DNA from: Calliopsis andreniformis
Lineage: Eukaryota > Arthropoda > Insecta > Hymenoptera > Andrenidae
Reading direction: 5' to 3'
Assembly: GCF_051401765.1 (NCBI RefSeq)
Contig: NW_027480592.1
Coordinates: 372,001-436,000 of the forward strand
Length of the DNA: 64,000 nt
Each line of letters starts with the position of its first letter. The stretch's first letter is position 1. Both the position numbers and the translations under genes were made by a program. Under the pieces are notes generated by a model. That model saw only the letters and a list, made by a program, of their open reading frames with translations, ran no database searches and was not told where the DNA came from. Positions 1 to 12,700 of this stretch are shown piece after piece.

Positions 1-445
1 ATTACTATGATTATTATGGTTGATAGTGTGGTTATTATGATTATCATTTAGATTATTACGGCTATTACGATTATTATGGTTTTTATGGCCATTATAATGG
101 TTATTATGATCGTTTTCAAGTTTATTATGGTTCTTATTATGATTATTACAATTATTATTGTTCCTAGTATGATTATGACCAATATTATGATCATCACTAA
201 GATTATAATGGCTATTACGATTAATATGGTTTTTATGGCTATCATAATGGTTATTCCGATTTTTCCTGGTTTATTATGGGTATTATTATGATTATTATGA
301 TTATTATGTTTTATAGTATGATTATGACGTATATTATGATCATCACTAAGATTATTCTGGTGATTATGACTATTACGATTATTATGGCTATAATAACGAT
401 TATTAATGTTATTTCCATGGTAATTCTGTTTATTATGGCGTTGTT
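1..445 (+). repeat. Partial long unit, gamma subclass
   Basis: This is the right-hand 445 bp of a 559-bp long unit. It shows the internal duplication: ATGATCAT occurs at 187-194 and again at 336-343, 149 bp apart. Gamma markers are TTGTTCCTAG in the first half and TTATTATGGGTATTATTATG after the second half. The same subclass occurs at 17848 and 38568. It differs from those copies at about 265, where CCTGG replaces CCAGG. Confidence 0.93.
89..100. other. 12-bp palindrome CCATTATAATGG (representative)
   Basis: A perfect 12-bp palindrome, again at 648-659 and in many other units wherever GGCCATTATAATGG or GACCATTATAATGG is present. Other units have GCTATTATAATGG, which keeps only the inner ATTATAAT. 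Confidence 0.6.
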
Positions 446-456
446 ATGATTATTAG

Positions 457-469
457 AGTTAGTCTAACT
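457..469. other. Junction dyad AGTTAGTCTAACT (representative)
   Basis: AGTTAG and CTAACT are reverse complements around a central T. The element sits 11 bp after the unit start. Most units keep AGTTA-N3-TAACT (TAGTATAAC, TAGCATAAC, TACCATAAC). The six-base arm survives in units with a TTGTTATG junction. Broken forms occur at 4432 (TCTAGCT), 8942 (GCAGAACT), 9352 and 16619 (GCATATCT). It could be a protein-binding dyad or simply an ancestral feature; no binding factor is known to me. Confidence 0.6.
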
Positions 470-1155
470 ATTACTATGATTATTACGGCTATTATGACTG
501 TTGCTACGATTATCATCGTTATTATCATGATTGCTATGATTTTTGTGGTTATTATGAGGATTACTATGATTATTATGTTTGATAGTGTGGTTATTATGAT
601 TATCATTTAGATTATTATGGCTATTACGATTATTATGGTTTTTATGGCCATTATAATGGTTATTATTATTGTTTCCAAGTTTATTGTGTTTCTTATTATG
701 ATTATTATGATTATTATGTTTCATAGTATGATTATGACGAATATTATGATCATCACTCAGATTATTTTGGTGATTATGACTATTACGATTAATATGGCTA
801 TAATAACGATTATTAAGGTTATCTCCATGATAATTCTGTTTATTATTTCGATGTTATGATTGCTAGAGTTAGCATAACTATTACTATGATTATTACGACT
901 ATTATGACTGTTGCTATGATTATTATGGTTATTATTACGATTGTTATGATTGTTGTGGTTATTATGACGATTACTATGATTATTATGGTTGATAGTGTGG
1001 TTATTATGATTATCATTCATATTATTACGCCTATTATGGTTATTATGGTTTTTATGGCTATTATAATGGTTATTATGATTGCTTCCAAGTTTATTATGGT
1101 TATTATTATGATTATTACGATTATTATGTTTCATAGTGTGATTATGACGAATATT

Positions 1156-1163
1156 ATGATCAT
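1156..1163. other. 8-bp palindrome ATGATCAT with BclI site (representative)
   Basis: Located 300 bp into the unit and kept in most units; long units carry it twice, 149 bp apart (187-194 and 336-343). Variants that lose it include ATCATAATCAC, ATGGTCATCAC, ATGACCATCAC and ATGATCGTCAC. Digestion would give a ladder of 410 and 149 bp multiples. Confidence 0.75.
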
Positions 1164-2085
1164 CACTAAGATTACTCTGGTGATTATGACTATAACGATT
1201 ATTATGGTTATAATAACGTTTATAAAGGTTATTTCCATGACAATTCAGTTTATTACTACGATGTTATGATTATTACAGTTAGTATAACTATTACTATGAT
1301 CATTACGGCTATTATGATTGTTGCTATGATTATTAGGATTGTTACAACGATTGTTATGATTGTTGTGGTAATAATGGCGGTTACTATGATTATTATGGTT
1401 GATAGTGTGGTTATTATGATTATCATTTAGATTATTATGGCTATTACGATTATTATGGTTTTTATGGACATTATAATGGTTATTATGATTGTTTCCAAGT
1501 TTAATATGGTTCTTATTATTATTATTATGATTATTAAGTTTCATAGTATGATTATAACGTATACTATGATCATCACTCAGATTGATTTGGTGATTATGAC
1601 TGTTACGATTGTTATTGCTATAATAATGATTAATAAGGTTATTTCGATGATTATTCTGTTTATTATAACGATGTTATGATTATAACAGTTAGTATAACTA
1701 TTGCTATGACTATTACGACTATTATGACTGTTGCTATGATTATTATGATTATCATTACGATTGTTCTGATTGTTGTGGTTATTATGACGATTACTATGAT
1801 TATTATGGTTGATAGTGTGGTTATTATGATTATCATTGAGATTATTATGGCTATTACGGTTATGATGGTTTTTATGGCCATTATAATGGTTATTATGATT
1901 GTTTCCAAGTTTATTATGCTTCTTATTATGATTATTATTATTATTATGTTTCATAGTATGATTATGACGTATATTATGATCGTCACTCAGATTATTCTGG
2001 TGATTATGACTATTACGATTGTTATTGCTATAGTAATGATTATTAAGGTTATTTCGAAGATTATTCTGTTTATTATAACGATGTT

Positions 2086-2642
2086 ATGTTATTACAGTTA
2101 GTATAACTATTACTATGACTATTACGACTATTTTGACGTTGGTATGACTATTATGATTAATATTACGATTGTTATGATTGTTGTGGTTATTATGACGATT
2201 ACTATGATTATTATGGTTGATAGTATGGTTATTATGATTATCATTCAGATTATTATGGCTATTACGATTATTATGGTTTTTATGGCCATGATAATTTTTA
2301 CTATGAGCGTTTTCAAGTTTATTATGGTTATAATTATGATTATTACGATTATTATGGTTCCTAGTATGATTATGACGAATATTATGATCATCAGGAAGAT
2401 TATGGTGGCTATTATGATTAATATGGTTTTTATGGCTGACATAATGGTTATTCCGATTTTTCCAGGTTAATTATGGTTATTATTATGATTATTATGATTA
2501 TTATGTTTTATAGTATGATTATGACGAATATTATGATCATCACTAGGATTATTCTTGTGATTATGACTATTACGATTATTATGGCTATAATAACGATTAT
2601 TAAGGTTATTTCCAAGGTAATTCTGTTTATTATTACGTTGTT
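2086..2642 (+). repeat. Long unit, delta subclass, 557 bp
   Basis: It carries the internal duplication plus two private 1-bp deletions: ATGTTATTACAG at the junction, one base shorter than usual, and GACGTTGGTATGAC near 2136, also one base shorter. Further markers are CCATGATAATTTTTAC near 2285 and CCAGGTTAATTATGG near 2462. Three other units (20047, 33764, 40357) share all of these, so they descend from one ancestor. Confidence 0.93.
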
Positions 2643-3872
2643 ATGATTATTAGAGTTAGTCTAACTATTACTACGGCTATTACGGCTATTATGACTGTTG
2701 CTATGATTATTATGATTATTATTACGATTGACATGATTGTTGTGGTTATTATGTCGATTACTATGATTATTATGGTTGACAGAGTGGTTATTATGATTAT
2801 CATTTAGATTATTATGGCTATTACTATTATTATGGCTTTCATTGCTATTATAATGGTTATTATGGTTGTTTCCAAGTTTATTATGGTTATTATTATGATT
2901 ATTACGTTTATTATGTTTCATAGTGTGATTATGACGAATATTATGATCATCACAAAGATTATTCTTGTGATTATGACTATTACGGATATTATGGCTATAA
3001 TAACGATTATTAAGGTTATTTCCATGATAATTCGGTTTATTATTTCGATGTTATGATTACTACAGTTAGCATAACTATTACTATGATTATTACGACTATT
3101 ATGACTGTTGCTATGATTATTATGGTTATTATTACGATTGTTATGATTGTTGTGGTTATTATGGCGATTACTATGATTATTATGGTTGATAGTGTGGTTC
3201 TTATGATTATCATTTATATTATTACGCCTATTATGGTTATTATGGTTTTTATGGCTATTATAATGGTTATTATGATTGCTTCCAAGTTTATTATGGTTAT
3301 TATTATGATTATTACGATTATTCTGTTTCATAGTGTGATTATGACGAATATTATGATCATCACTAAGATTATTCTGGTGATTATGACTATAACGATCATT
3401 ATGGTTATAATAACGATTATAAAGGTTATTTCCATGACAATTCAGTTTATTACTACGATGTTATGATTATTACAGTTAGTATAACTATTACTATGATTAT
3501 TGCGGCTATTATGATTGTTGCTATGATTATTATGATTATTATTACGATTGTTATGATTCTTGTGGTTATTATGACGATTACTATGATTATTATGGCTGAT
3601 AGTGTGGTTATTATGATTATTAGTTAGATTATTATGGCTGTTACGCTTATTATGGTTTTTATGTCCATCATAATGGTTATTATGATTGCTTCCAAGTTTA
3701 TTATGGTTATTATTATGGTTACTATGATTATTATGTTTCGTAGTATGATTATGACGAATATTATGATCATCACTGAGATTATTCTGGTGGTTTTGACTAT
3801 TACGATTATTATGGTTATAATAACGGTTATAAAGGTTATTTCCATGAAAGTTCTGTTTATTACTACGATGAT
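2643..3872 (+). repeat. Three standard 410-bp units
   Basis: Units start at 2643, 3053 and 3463. The 2643 unit has the TCTAACT dyad and the GACAGAGTGG variant. The trio follows the delta long unit here, at 20604 and at 34321. After the fourth delta unit (40357) the first member of the trio is missing. Confidence 0.95.
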
Positions 3873-4431
3873 ATGATTGTTACAGTTAGTATAACTATTA
3901 CTATGCTAATTGCGGCTATTGTGATTGTTGCTATGATTATTAGGATTATTGCTACGATTGTTGTGATTGTTGTGGTTATTATGGCGGTTACTATGATTAT
4001 TATGGTTGATAGTTTGGTTATTATAATTATCATTCAGATTATTATGCCTATTATGGTTATTATGGTTTTTATGACCATTATAATGGTTATTATGACCGTT
4101 TTCAAGTTTATTATGGTTATTATTATGATTATTACGATTATTATGGTTCCTAGTATGATTATGACGAATATTATGATCATCACTAAGATTATAACGGCTA
4201 TTATGATTAATATGGTTTTTATGGCTATCATAATGGTTATTCCGATTTTTCCAGGTTTATTATGGTTATTATTATGATTATTATGATTAGTATGTTTTAT
4301 AGTATGATTATGACGTATATTATGATCATCACTAAGATTATTCTGGTGATTATGACTATTACGATCATTGTGGCTATAATAACTATTATTAATGTTATTT
4401 CCAAGGTAATTCTGTTTATTATTACGTTGTT
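3873..4431 (+). repeat. Long unit, alpha subclass, 559 bp
   Basis: The internal direct repeat runs from about 4045-4193 to about 4194-4342, with one base fewer in the second copy (ATTTTTCCAGG against CGTTTTCAAG). First-copy markers are GACCGTTTTCAAG and GGTTCCTAGTATG. The second copy opens with AACGGCTATTATGATTAATA. Other alpha units start at 15650, 21834 and 35551. Confidence 0.94.
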
Positions 4432-7400
4432 ATGATAATTAGAGTTAGTCTAGCTATTACTACGATTATTACGGCTATTATGATTGTTGCTACGATTATC
4501 ATAGTTATTATTATGATTGTTATGATTTTTGTGGTTATTATGACGTTTACTATGATTATTATGGTTGATAGTAAGGTTATTATGATTATCATGCAGATTA
4601 TTATGGCTATTACGATTATTATGGTTTTTATGGCCATTATAATGGTTTTTATGATTGTTTCCAAGTTTATTATGGTTCTTATTATGATGATTATGATTAT
4701 TATGTTTCATAGTATGATTATGACGAATATTATGATCATCATAGAGATTATTTTGGTGATTATGACTAGTACGATTATTATGGCTATGATAACGATTATT
4801 AAGGTTATTTCCATGATAATTCTCTTTATTATTTCGATGTTATGATTACTACAGTTAGCATAACTATTACTATGATTATTACGACTATTATGATTGTTGC
4901 TATGATTATTATGATTATTATTACGCTTGTTATGATTCTTGTGGTTATTATGACGATTACTATGATTATTGTGGTTGATAGTGTGGTTATTATGATTATT
5001 ATCTATATTATTATGGCTGTTACGTTTATTATGGTTTTTATGGCCATCACAATGGTTATTATGATTGCTTCCATTTTTATTATGGTTATTATTATGGTTG
5101 TTATGATAGTTATGCTTCATAGTGTGATTATGACGAATGTTATGATCATCACTCAGATTATTCTGGTGGTTTTGCCAATGACGATTATTATGGCTATAAT
5201 AACGATTATTAATGTTATTTCCAAGGTAATTCTGTTTATTATTACGTTGTTATGATTATTACAGTTAGTATAACTATTACTATGATCATTACGGCTATTA
5301 TGACTGTTGCTATGATTATTAGGATTGTTACAACGATTGTTATGATTGTTGTGGTTATAATGGCGGTTACTATGATTATTATGGTTGATAGTGTGGTTAT
5401 TATGATTATCATTTAGATTATCATGGCTATTATTATTATTATGGTTTTTATGGCTGTTACAATGGTAATTAAGATTGTTTCCACGTTTATTATTGTTATT
5501 ACTATGATTATTATTATTATTGTGTTTCTTAGTGTGATTATGATGATTATTATGGTCATCACTGAGATTATTATGGTGACTATAATTATTGCGATTTTTA
5601 TGGCTACAATAACGATTATTAAGGTTATTTCCATGATAATTCTGTTTATTATTTCGATGTTATGATTACTACAGTTAGCATAACTATTACTATGTTTATT
5701 ACGACTATTATGACTGTTGCAATGATTATTATGATGATTATTACGATTGTTATGATTGTTGTGGTTATTATGACGATTACTATGATTATTATGGTTGATA
5801 GTGTTGTTATTACGATTATCATTTAGATTATTATGGCTATTATTGTTATTATGGTTTTTATGGCTATTATAATGGTTATTATGACTGCTTCCAAGTTTAT
5901 TATGGTTATTATTATGATTATTATGATTATTATGTTTCATAGTGTGATTATGACGAATATTATTATCATCACTAAGATTATTCTGGTGGTTTTGACTATG
6001 ACGATTATTATGGCTGTAATAACGATTATTAATGTTATTTCCATGGTAATTCTGTTTATTATGGCGTTGTTATGATTATTAGAGTTAGTCTAACTATTAC
6101 TATGATTATTACGGCTATTATGACTGTTGCTACGATTATCATCGTTATTATTGTGATTGCTATGATTTTTGTGGTTATTATGAGGATTACTATGATTATT
6201 ATGTTTGATAGTGTGGTTATTATGATTATCATTTAGATTATTATGGCTATTACGATTATTATGGTTTTTATGGCCATTATAATGGTTATTATTATTGTTT
6301 CCACGTTTATTGTGTTTCTTATTATGATTATTACGATTATTATGTTTCATAGTATGATTGTGACGAATATTATGATCATCACTAAGATTATTCTTGTGAT
6401 TATGACTATTACGATTGTTATGGCTATAATAACGATTATTAAGGTTATTTCCAAGGTAATTCTGTTTATTATTACGTTGTTGTGATTATTAGAGTTAGTC
6501 TAACTATTACTACGGCTATTACGGCTATTATGACTGTTGCTATGATTATTATGATTATTATTACGATTGACATGATTGTTGTGGTTATTATGTCGATTAC
6601 TATGATTATTATGGTTGACAGAGTGGTTATTATGATTATCATTTAGATTATTATGGCTATTACTATTATTATGGCTTTCATTGCTATTATAATGGTTATT
6701 ATGGTTGTTTCCAAGTTTATTATGGTTATTATTATGATTATTACGATTATTATGTTTCATAGTGTGATTATGACGAATATTATGATCATCACAAAGATTA
6801 TTCTTGTGATTATGACTATTACGGATATTATGGCTATAATAACGATTATTAAGGTTATTTCCATGATAATTCGGTTTATTATTTCGATGTTATGATTACT
6901 ACAGTTAGCATAACTATTACTATGATTATTACGACTATTATGACTGTTGCTATGATTATTATGGTTATTATTACGATTGTTATGATTGTTGTGGTTATTA
7001 TGACGATTACTATGATTATTATGGTTGATAGTGTGGTTCTTATGATTAACATTTATATTATTACGCCTATTATGGTTATTATGGTTTTTATGGCTATTAT
7101 AATGGTTATTATGATTGCTTCCAAGTTTATTATGGTTATTATTATGGTTATTACGATTATTCTGTTTCATAGTGTGATTATGACAAATATTATGATCATC
7201 ACTAAGATTATTCTGGTGATTATGACTATTACGATTATTATTGCTATAATAACGATTATTAAGGTTATTTCCATGATAATTCTGTTTATTATTTCGATGT
7301 TATGATTACTACAGTTAGCATAACTATTACTATGGTTATTACGACCATTATGACTTTTGCTATGATTATTATGATTATTATTACAATTGTCATGATTGTT

Positions 7401-9351
7401 GTGGTTATTATGACGATTACCATGATTATTATGGTTGACAGTGTGGTTATTATGATTATCATTTTGATTATTATGGCTATTATGGTTATTATGGTTTTTA
7501 TGGCTATTATAATGGTTATTATGATTGCTTCCAAGTTTATTATGGTTATTATTATGATTATTACGATTATTATGTTTCTTAGTGTGATTATGACAAATAT
7601 TATGATCATCACTAAGATTATTCTGGTGATTATGACTATTACGATTATTATTGCTATAATAACGATTATTAATGTTATTTCCAAGGTTATTCTGTTTATT
7701 GTTACGTTGTTATGATGATAAGAGTTAGTCTAACTATTGCTACGATTATTACGGCTATTATGACTGTTGCTACGATTATCTGAGTTATTATTATGATTGT
7801 TATGATTTTTGTGGTTCTTATGACGGTTACTATGATTATTATGTTTGATAGTATGGTTATTATTATTATCATTCAGATTATTATGGCTATTACGATTATT
7901 AGGGTTTTTATGGCCATTATAATGGTTATTAGGATTGTTTCCAAGTTCATTATGGTTCTTATCATGATTATTACGATTATTATGTTTCATAGTATGATTA
8001 TGACGTATGTTACGATCATCACTCAGATTATTCTGGTGATTATGTCTATCACTAATGTTACTGCTATAATAACGATTATTAAGGTTATTTCCATGATAAT
8101 TCTGTGTATTATTTCGATGTTATGATTACTACAGTTAGCATAACTATTACTATGATTATTACGACCATTATGACTGTTGCTATGATTATTATGATTATTA
8201 TTACGATTGTTATGATTGTTGTGGTTATTAGGACGATTACTATGATTATTATGTTTGATAGTGTGGTTATTATGATTATCATTTAGATTATTATGCCTAT
8301 TATGGTTATTATGGTTGTTATGGCTATTATAATCTTTATTATGGATGCTTCTAAGTTTATTATGGTTATTATTATGATTATTATGATTATTATGTTTCAT
8401 AGTATGTTTGTGACGAATATTATGATCATCACTAAGGTTATTCTGGTGGTTTTGACTATGACGATTATTATGGCTATAACAACGATTATTAATGTTATTT
8501 TCAAGGTAATTCTGTTTATTATTACGTTGTTATGATTATTAGAGTTAGTCTAACTATTACTACGATTATTACGGCTAATATGATTGTTGCTACGATTATC
8601 ATAGTTATTATTATGATTGTTACGATTTTTGTGGCTATTATGACGTTTACTATCATTATTATGGTTGATAGTATGGTTATTATGATTATCATGCAGGTTA
8701 TTATGGCTATTACGATTATTATGGTTTTTATGGCCATTATAATGGTTATTATGATTGTTTCCAAGTTTATTATGGTTCTTATTATGATGATTATGATTAT
8801 TATGTTTCATAGTATGATTATGACGAATATTATGATCATCACAAAGATTATTTTGGTGATTATGACTATTACGATTATTACGGCTATGATAACGATTATT
8901 AAGGTTATTTCCATGATAATTCTGTTTATTATTTCGATGTTATGATTACTACAGTTAGCAGAACTATTACTACGTTTATTACGACTATTATGACTGTTGC
9001 TATGATTATTACGGTTGTTATTACGATTGTCATGATTGTTGTGGTTATTATGTCGATTACTATGATTATTATGGTTGACAGTGTGGCTATTATGATTATC
9101 ATTTAGATTATTATGGCTATTACTATTATTATGGTTTTCATTGCTATTATAATGGTTATTATGGTTGTTTCCAAGTTTATTATCGTTATTATTATGATTA
9201 TTACGATTATTATGTTTCATAGTGTGATTATGACGAATATTATGATCATCACTAAGATTATTCTGGTGATTATGACTATTACGATTATTATGGTTATAAT
9301 AACGGTTATAAAGGTTATTTCCATGATAATTCTGTTTATTATTTCGATGTT
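4432..9351 (+). repeat. Twelve standard 410-bp units
   Basis: Units start at 4432, 4842, 5252, 5662, 6072, 6482, 6892, 7302, 7712, 8122, 8532 and 8942. At 6482 the junction ATG is GTG, as at 43374. At 7712 the junction reads ATGATGATAAGAG. In the 4432 unit the dyad is broken (TCTAGCT). Matches are 4432-5954 to copy 2 at 22393 onward, and 5960-7600 to copy 3 at 42852-44490. Units 7712 onward match 45424 onward. Confidence 0.95.
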
Positions 9352-9760
9352 ATGATTACTACAGTTAGCATATATATTACTATGATTATTACGCTACTAT
9401 GACTGTTGTTATGATTAGTATGCTTATTATTACGATTGTTATGATTGTTGTGGTTATTATGACGATTACTATGATTATTATGGTTGATAGTGTGGTTATT
9501 ATGATTATTATCTAGATTATTATGGCTGTTACGTTTATTATGGTTTTTATGGCCAGCACAATGGTTATTATGATTGCTTCCAAGTTTATTATTGTTATTA
9601 CTATGGTTATTATGATTATTATGTGTCATAGTATGATTATGACGAATATTATGATCATCACTAAGATTATTCTGGTGGTTTTGACTATGACGATTATTAT
9701 GGCTATAATAACGATTATTAATGTTATTTTCAAGGTAATTCTGTTTATTATTACGTTGTT
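9352..9760 (+). repeat. Divergent 409-bp unit
   Basis: One base is lost near 9395 (ACGCTACTATGAC instead of ACGACTATTATGAC). The junction dyad is replaced by GCATATATATTACT. The unit is shared with 47064-47472 including the same deletion, so the change predates the segmental copying. Confidence 0.93.
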
Positions 9761-12700
9761 ATGATTATTAGAGTTAGTCTAACTATTACTACGATTATTA
9801 CGGCTAATATGATTGTTGCTACGATTATCATAGTTATTATTATGATTGTTATGATTTTTGTGGCTATTATGACGTTTACTATCATTATTATGGTTGATAG
9901 TATGGTTATTATGATTATCATGCGGGTTATTATGGCTATTACGATTATTATGGTTTTTATGGCCATTATGATGGTTATTCTGACTGTTTCCAAGTTTATT
10001 ATGGTTATTATTATGATTATTACGATTATTATGTTTCATAGTGTGATTATGACGAATATTATGATCATCAGTAAGATTATTCTGGTGATTATGACTATTA
10101 CGATTATTATGGTTATCATAACGATTATTAAGGTTATTTCTATGATAATTCTGTTTATTATTTCGATGTTATGATTACTACAGTTAGCATAACTATTACT
10201 ACGATTATTACGACTATTATGACTGTTGCTATGATTATTACGATTATTATTACGATTGTCATGATTGTTGTGGTTATTATGTCGATTACTACGATTATTA
10301 TGGTTGACAGTGTGGTTATTATGATTATCATTTAGATTATTATGGCTATTACTATTATTATGGTTTTCATTGCTATTATAATGGTTATTATGATTGTTTC
10401 CAAGTTTATTATGGTTATTATTATGATTATTACGATTACTATGTTTCATAGTGTGATTATGACGAATATTATGACCATCACTAAGATTATTCTGGTGGTT
10501 ATGGCTATTACGATTATTATGGCTATAATAACGGTTATTAAAACTATTTCCATGAAAATTCTGTTTATTATTTCGATGTTATGATTACCACAGTTAGCAT
10601 AACTATTACTATGATTATTACGACTCTTATGACTGTTACTATGATTATTATGATTATTATTACGATTGTTATGATTGTTGTGGATATTATGACGATTACT
10701 ACGATTATTCTGATTGGCAGTGTGGTTATTAAGATTATCATTTAGATTATTATGGCTATTATGATTATTATGGTTTTTATGGCCATTATATTGGTTATTA
10801 TGATGCTTTCCAGGTTTATTATGGTTCTTATTATGATTATTATGGTTATTATGTTTCATAGTATGATTATGACGTATATTATCATAATCACTAAGATTAT
10901 TTTGGTGATTATGACTATTACGATTATTATGGCTATAATAACGATTATTAAGGTTATTTCCATGATAATTCTGTTTATTGTTACGATGTTATGATTATTA
11001 CAGTTAGTATAACTATTACTATGACTATTACGACTATTATGACTGTTGCTATGATTATTATGATTATTATTACGATTGTTATGATTGTTGTGGTTATTAT
11101 GACGATTACTATGATTATTATGGTTGATAGTGTGGTTATTATGATTATCATTTAGATTATTATGCCTATTATGGTTATTATGGTTTTTATGGCCATTATA
11201 ATGGTTATTATGATCGTTTTCAAGTTCATTATGGTTCTAATTATAATTATTACGATTATTGTGGTTCCTAGTACGATTATGACGAATATTATGATCATCA
11301 CTAAGATTATTCTGGTGATTATGACTATTACGATTATTATGGCTATAATAACGATTATTAATGTTATTTCCAAGGCAATTCTGTTTATGATTACGTTGTT
11401 ATGATTATTAGAGTTAGTCTAGCTATTACTACGATTATTACGGCTATTATGATTGTTGCTACGATTATCATAGTTATTATTATGATTGTTATGATTTTTG
11501 CGGTTATTATGACGTTTACTATGATTATTATGGTTGATAGTAAAGTTATTATGATTATCATGCAGATTATTATGGCTATTACGATTATTATGGTTTTTAT
11601 GGCCATTATAATGGTTATTATGATTGTTTCCAAGTTTATTATGGTTCTTATTATGATGATTAAGATTATTATGTTTCATAGTATGATTATGACGAATATT
11701 ATGATCATCACAAAGATTATTTTGGTGATTATGACTATTACGATTATTACGGCTATGATGACGATTATTAAGGTTATTTCCATGATAATTCTGTTTATTA
11801 TTTCGATGTTATGATTACTACAGTTAGCAGAACTATTACTACGTTTATTACGACTATTATGACTGTTGCTATGATTATTACGATTGTTATTACGATTGTC
11901 ATGATTGTTGTGGTTATTATGTCGATTACTATGATTATTATGGTTGACAGTGTGGCTATTATGATTATCATTTAGATTATTATGGCTATTACTATTATTA
12001 TGGTTTTTATGTCCATCATAATGGTTATTATGATTGCTTCCAAGTTTATTATGGTTATTATTATGGTTACTATGATTATTACGTTTCGTAGTATGATTAT
12101 GACGAATATTAGGATCATCACTAAGATTATTCTGGTGGTTTTGACTATTACGATTATTATGGTTGTAATAACGGTTATAAAGGTTATTTCCATGAAAGTT
12201 CTGTTTATTACTACGATGATATGATTGTTACAGTTAGTATAACTATTACTATGCTAATTGCGGCTATTGTGATTGTTGCTATGATTATTAGGATTATTGC
12301 TACCATTGTTGTGATTGTTGTGGTTATTATGGCGGTTACTATGATTATTATGGTTGATAGTTTGGTTATTATAATTATCATTCAGATTATTACGGCTATT
12401 ATGATTATTGTGGTTTTTATGGCTATTACAATGGTAATTATGATTGTTTCCACGTTTATTATTGTTATTATTATGATTATTATTATTATTGTGTTTCCTA
12501 GTATGATTATGATGATTATTATGGTCATCACTGAGATTATTATGGTGATTATGACTATTACGATTATTATGGCTATAATAACGATTATTAAGGTTATTTC
12601 CATGATAATTCTGTTTATTATTTCGATGTTATGATTACTACAGTTACCATAACTATTACTATGATTATTACGACTATTATGACCTTTGCTATGATTATTA

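Larger units (their letters stand above)
446..2085 (+). repeat. Four standard 410-bp units
   Basis: Units start at 446, 856, 1266 and 1676. The 446 unit carries the perfect junction dyad AGTTAGTCTAACT at 457-469. The 856 unit has a mixed junction, GCTAGAGTTAGCATAAC. The last two carry AGTTAGTATAACT. The block recurs at 18407-20046. In copy 3 (39127-40356) only three of the four remain. Confidence 0.95.

Noticed and set aside
48..445. Transposon insertion explaining the extra 149 bp of long units
   Set aside because: The extra sequence is a direct duplication of the neighbouring part of the same unit, sharing ATGATCATCACTAAG and TTTTTATGG. It has no terminal inverted repeats, target-site duplication or coding capacity.
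2121..2150. Sequencing error as the cause of the two 1-bp deletions in delta long units
   Set aside because: The same pair is present in four separate units together with other shared markers, so at least these are inherited. Isolated single-base losses such as the one near 57652 could still be errors.
3053..3466. Tandem 137-codon plus-strand ORFs joined by 4-bp ATGA overlaps, resembling a translationally coupled operon of hydrophobic peptides
   Set aside because: The ORF length is just the 410-bp unit, and the frame rotates at every junction. Translations are almost only Ile, Met, Val and Thr. The common ATG/ACG differences between units change the residue, so there is no sign of protein-level constraint. 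No ribosome-binding site or promoter is visible.
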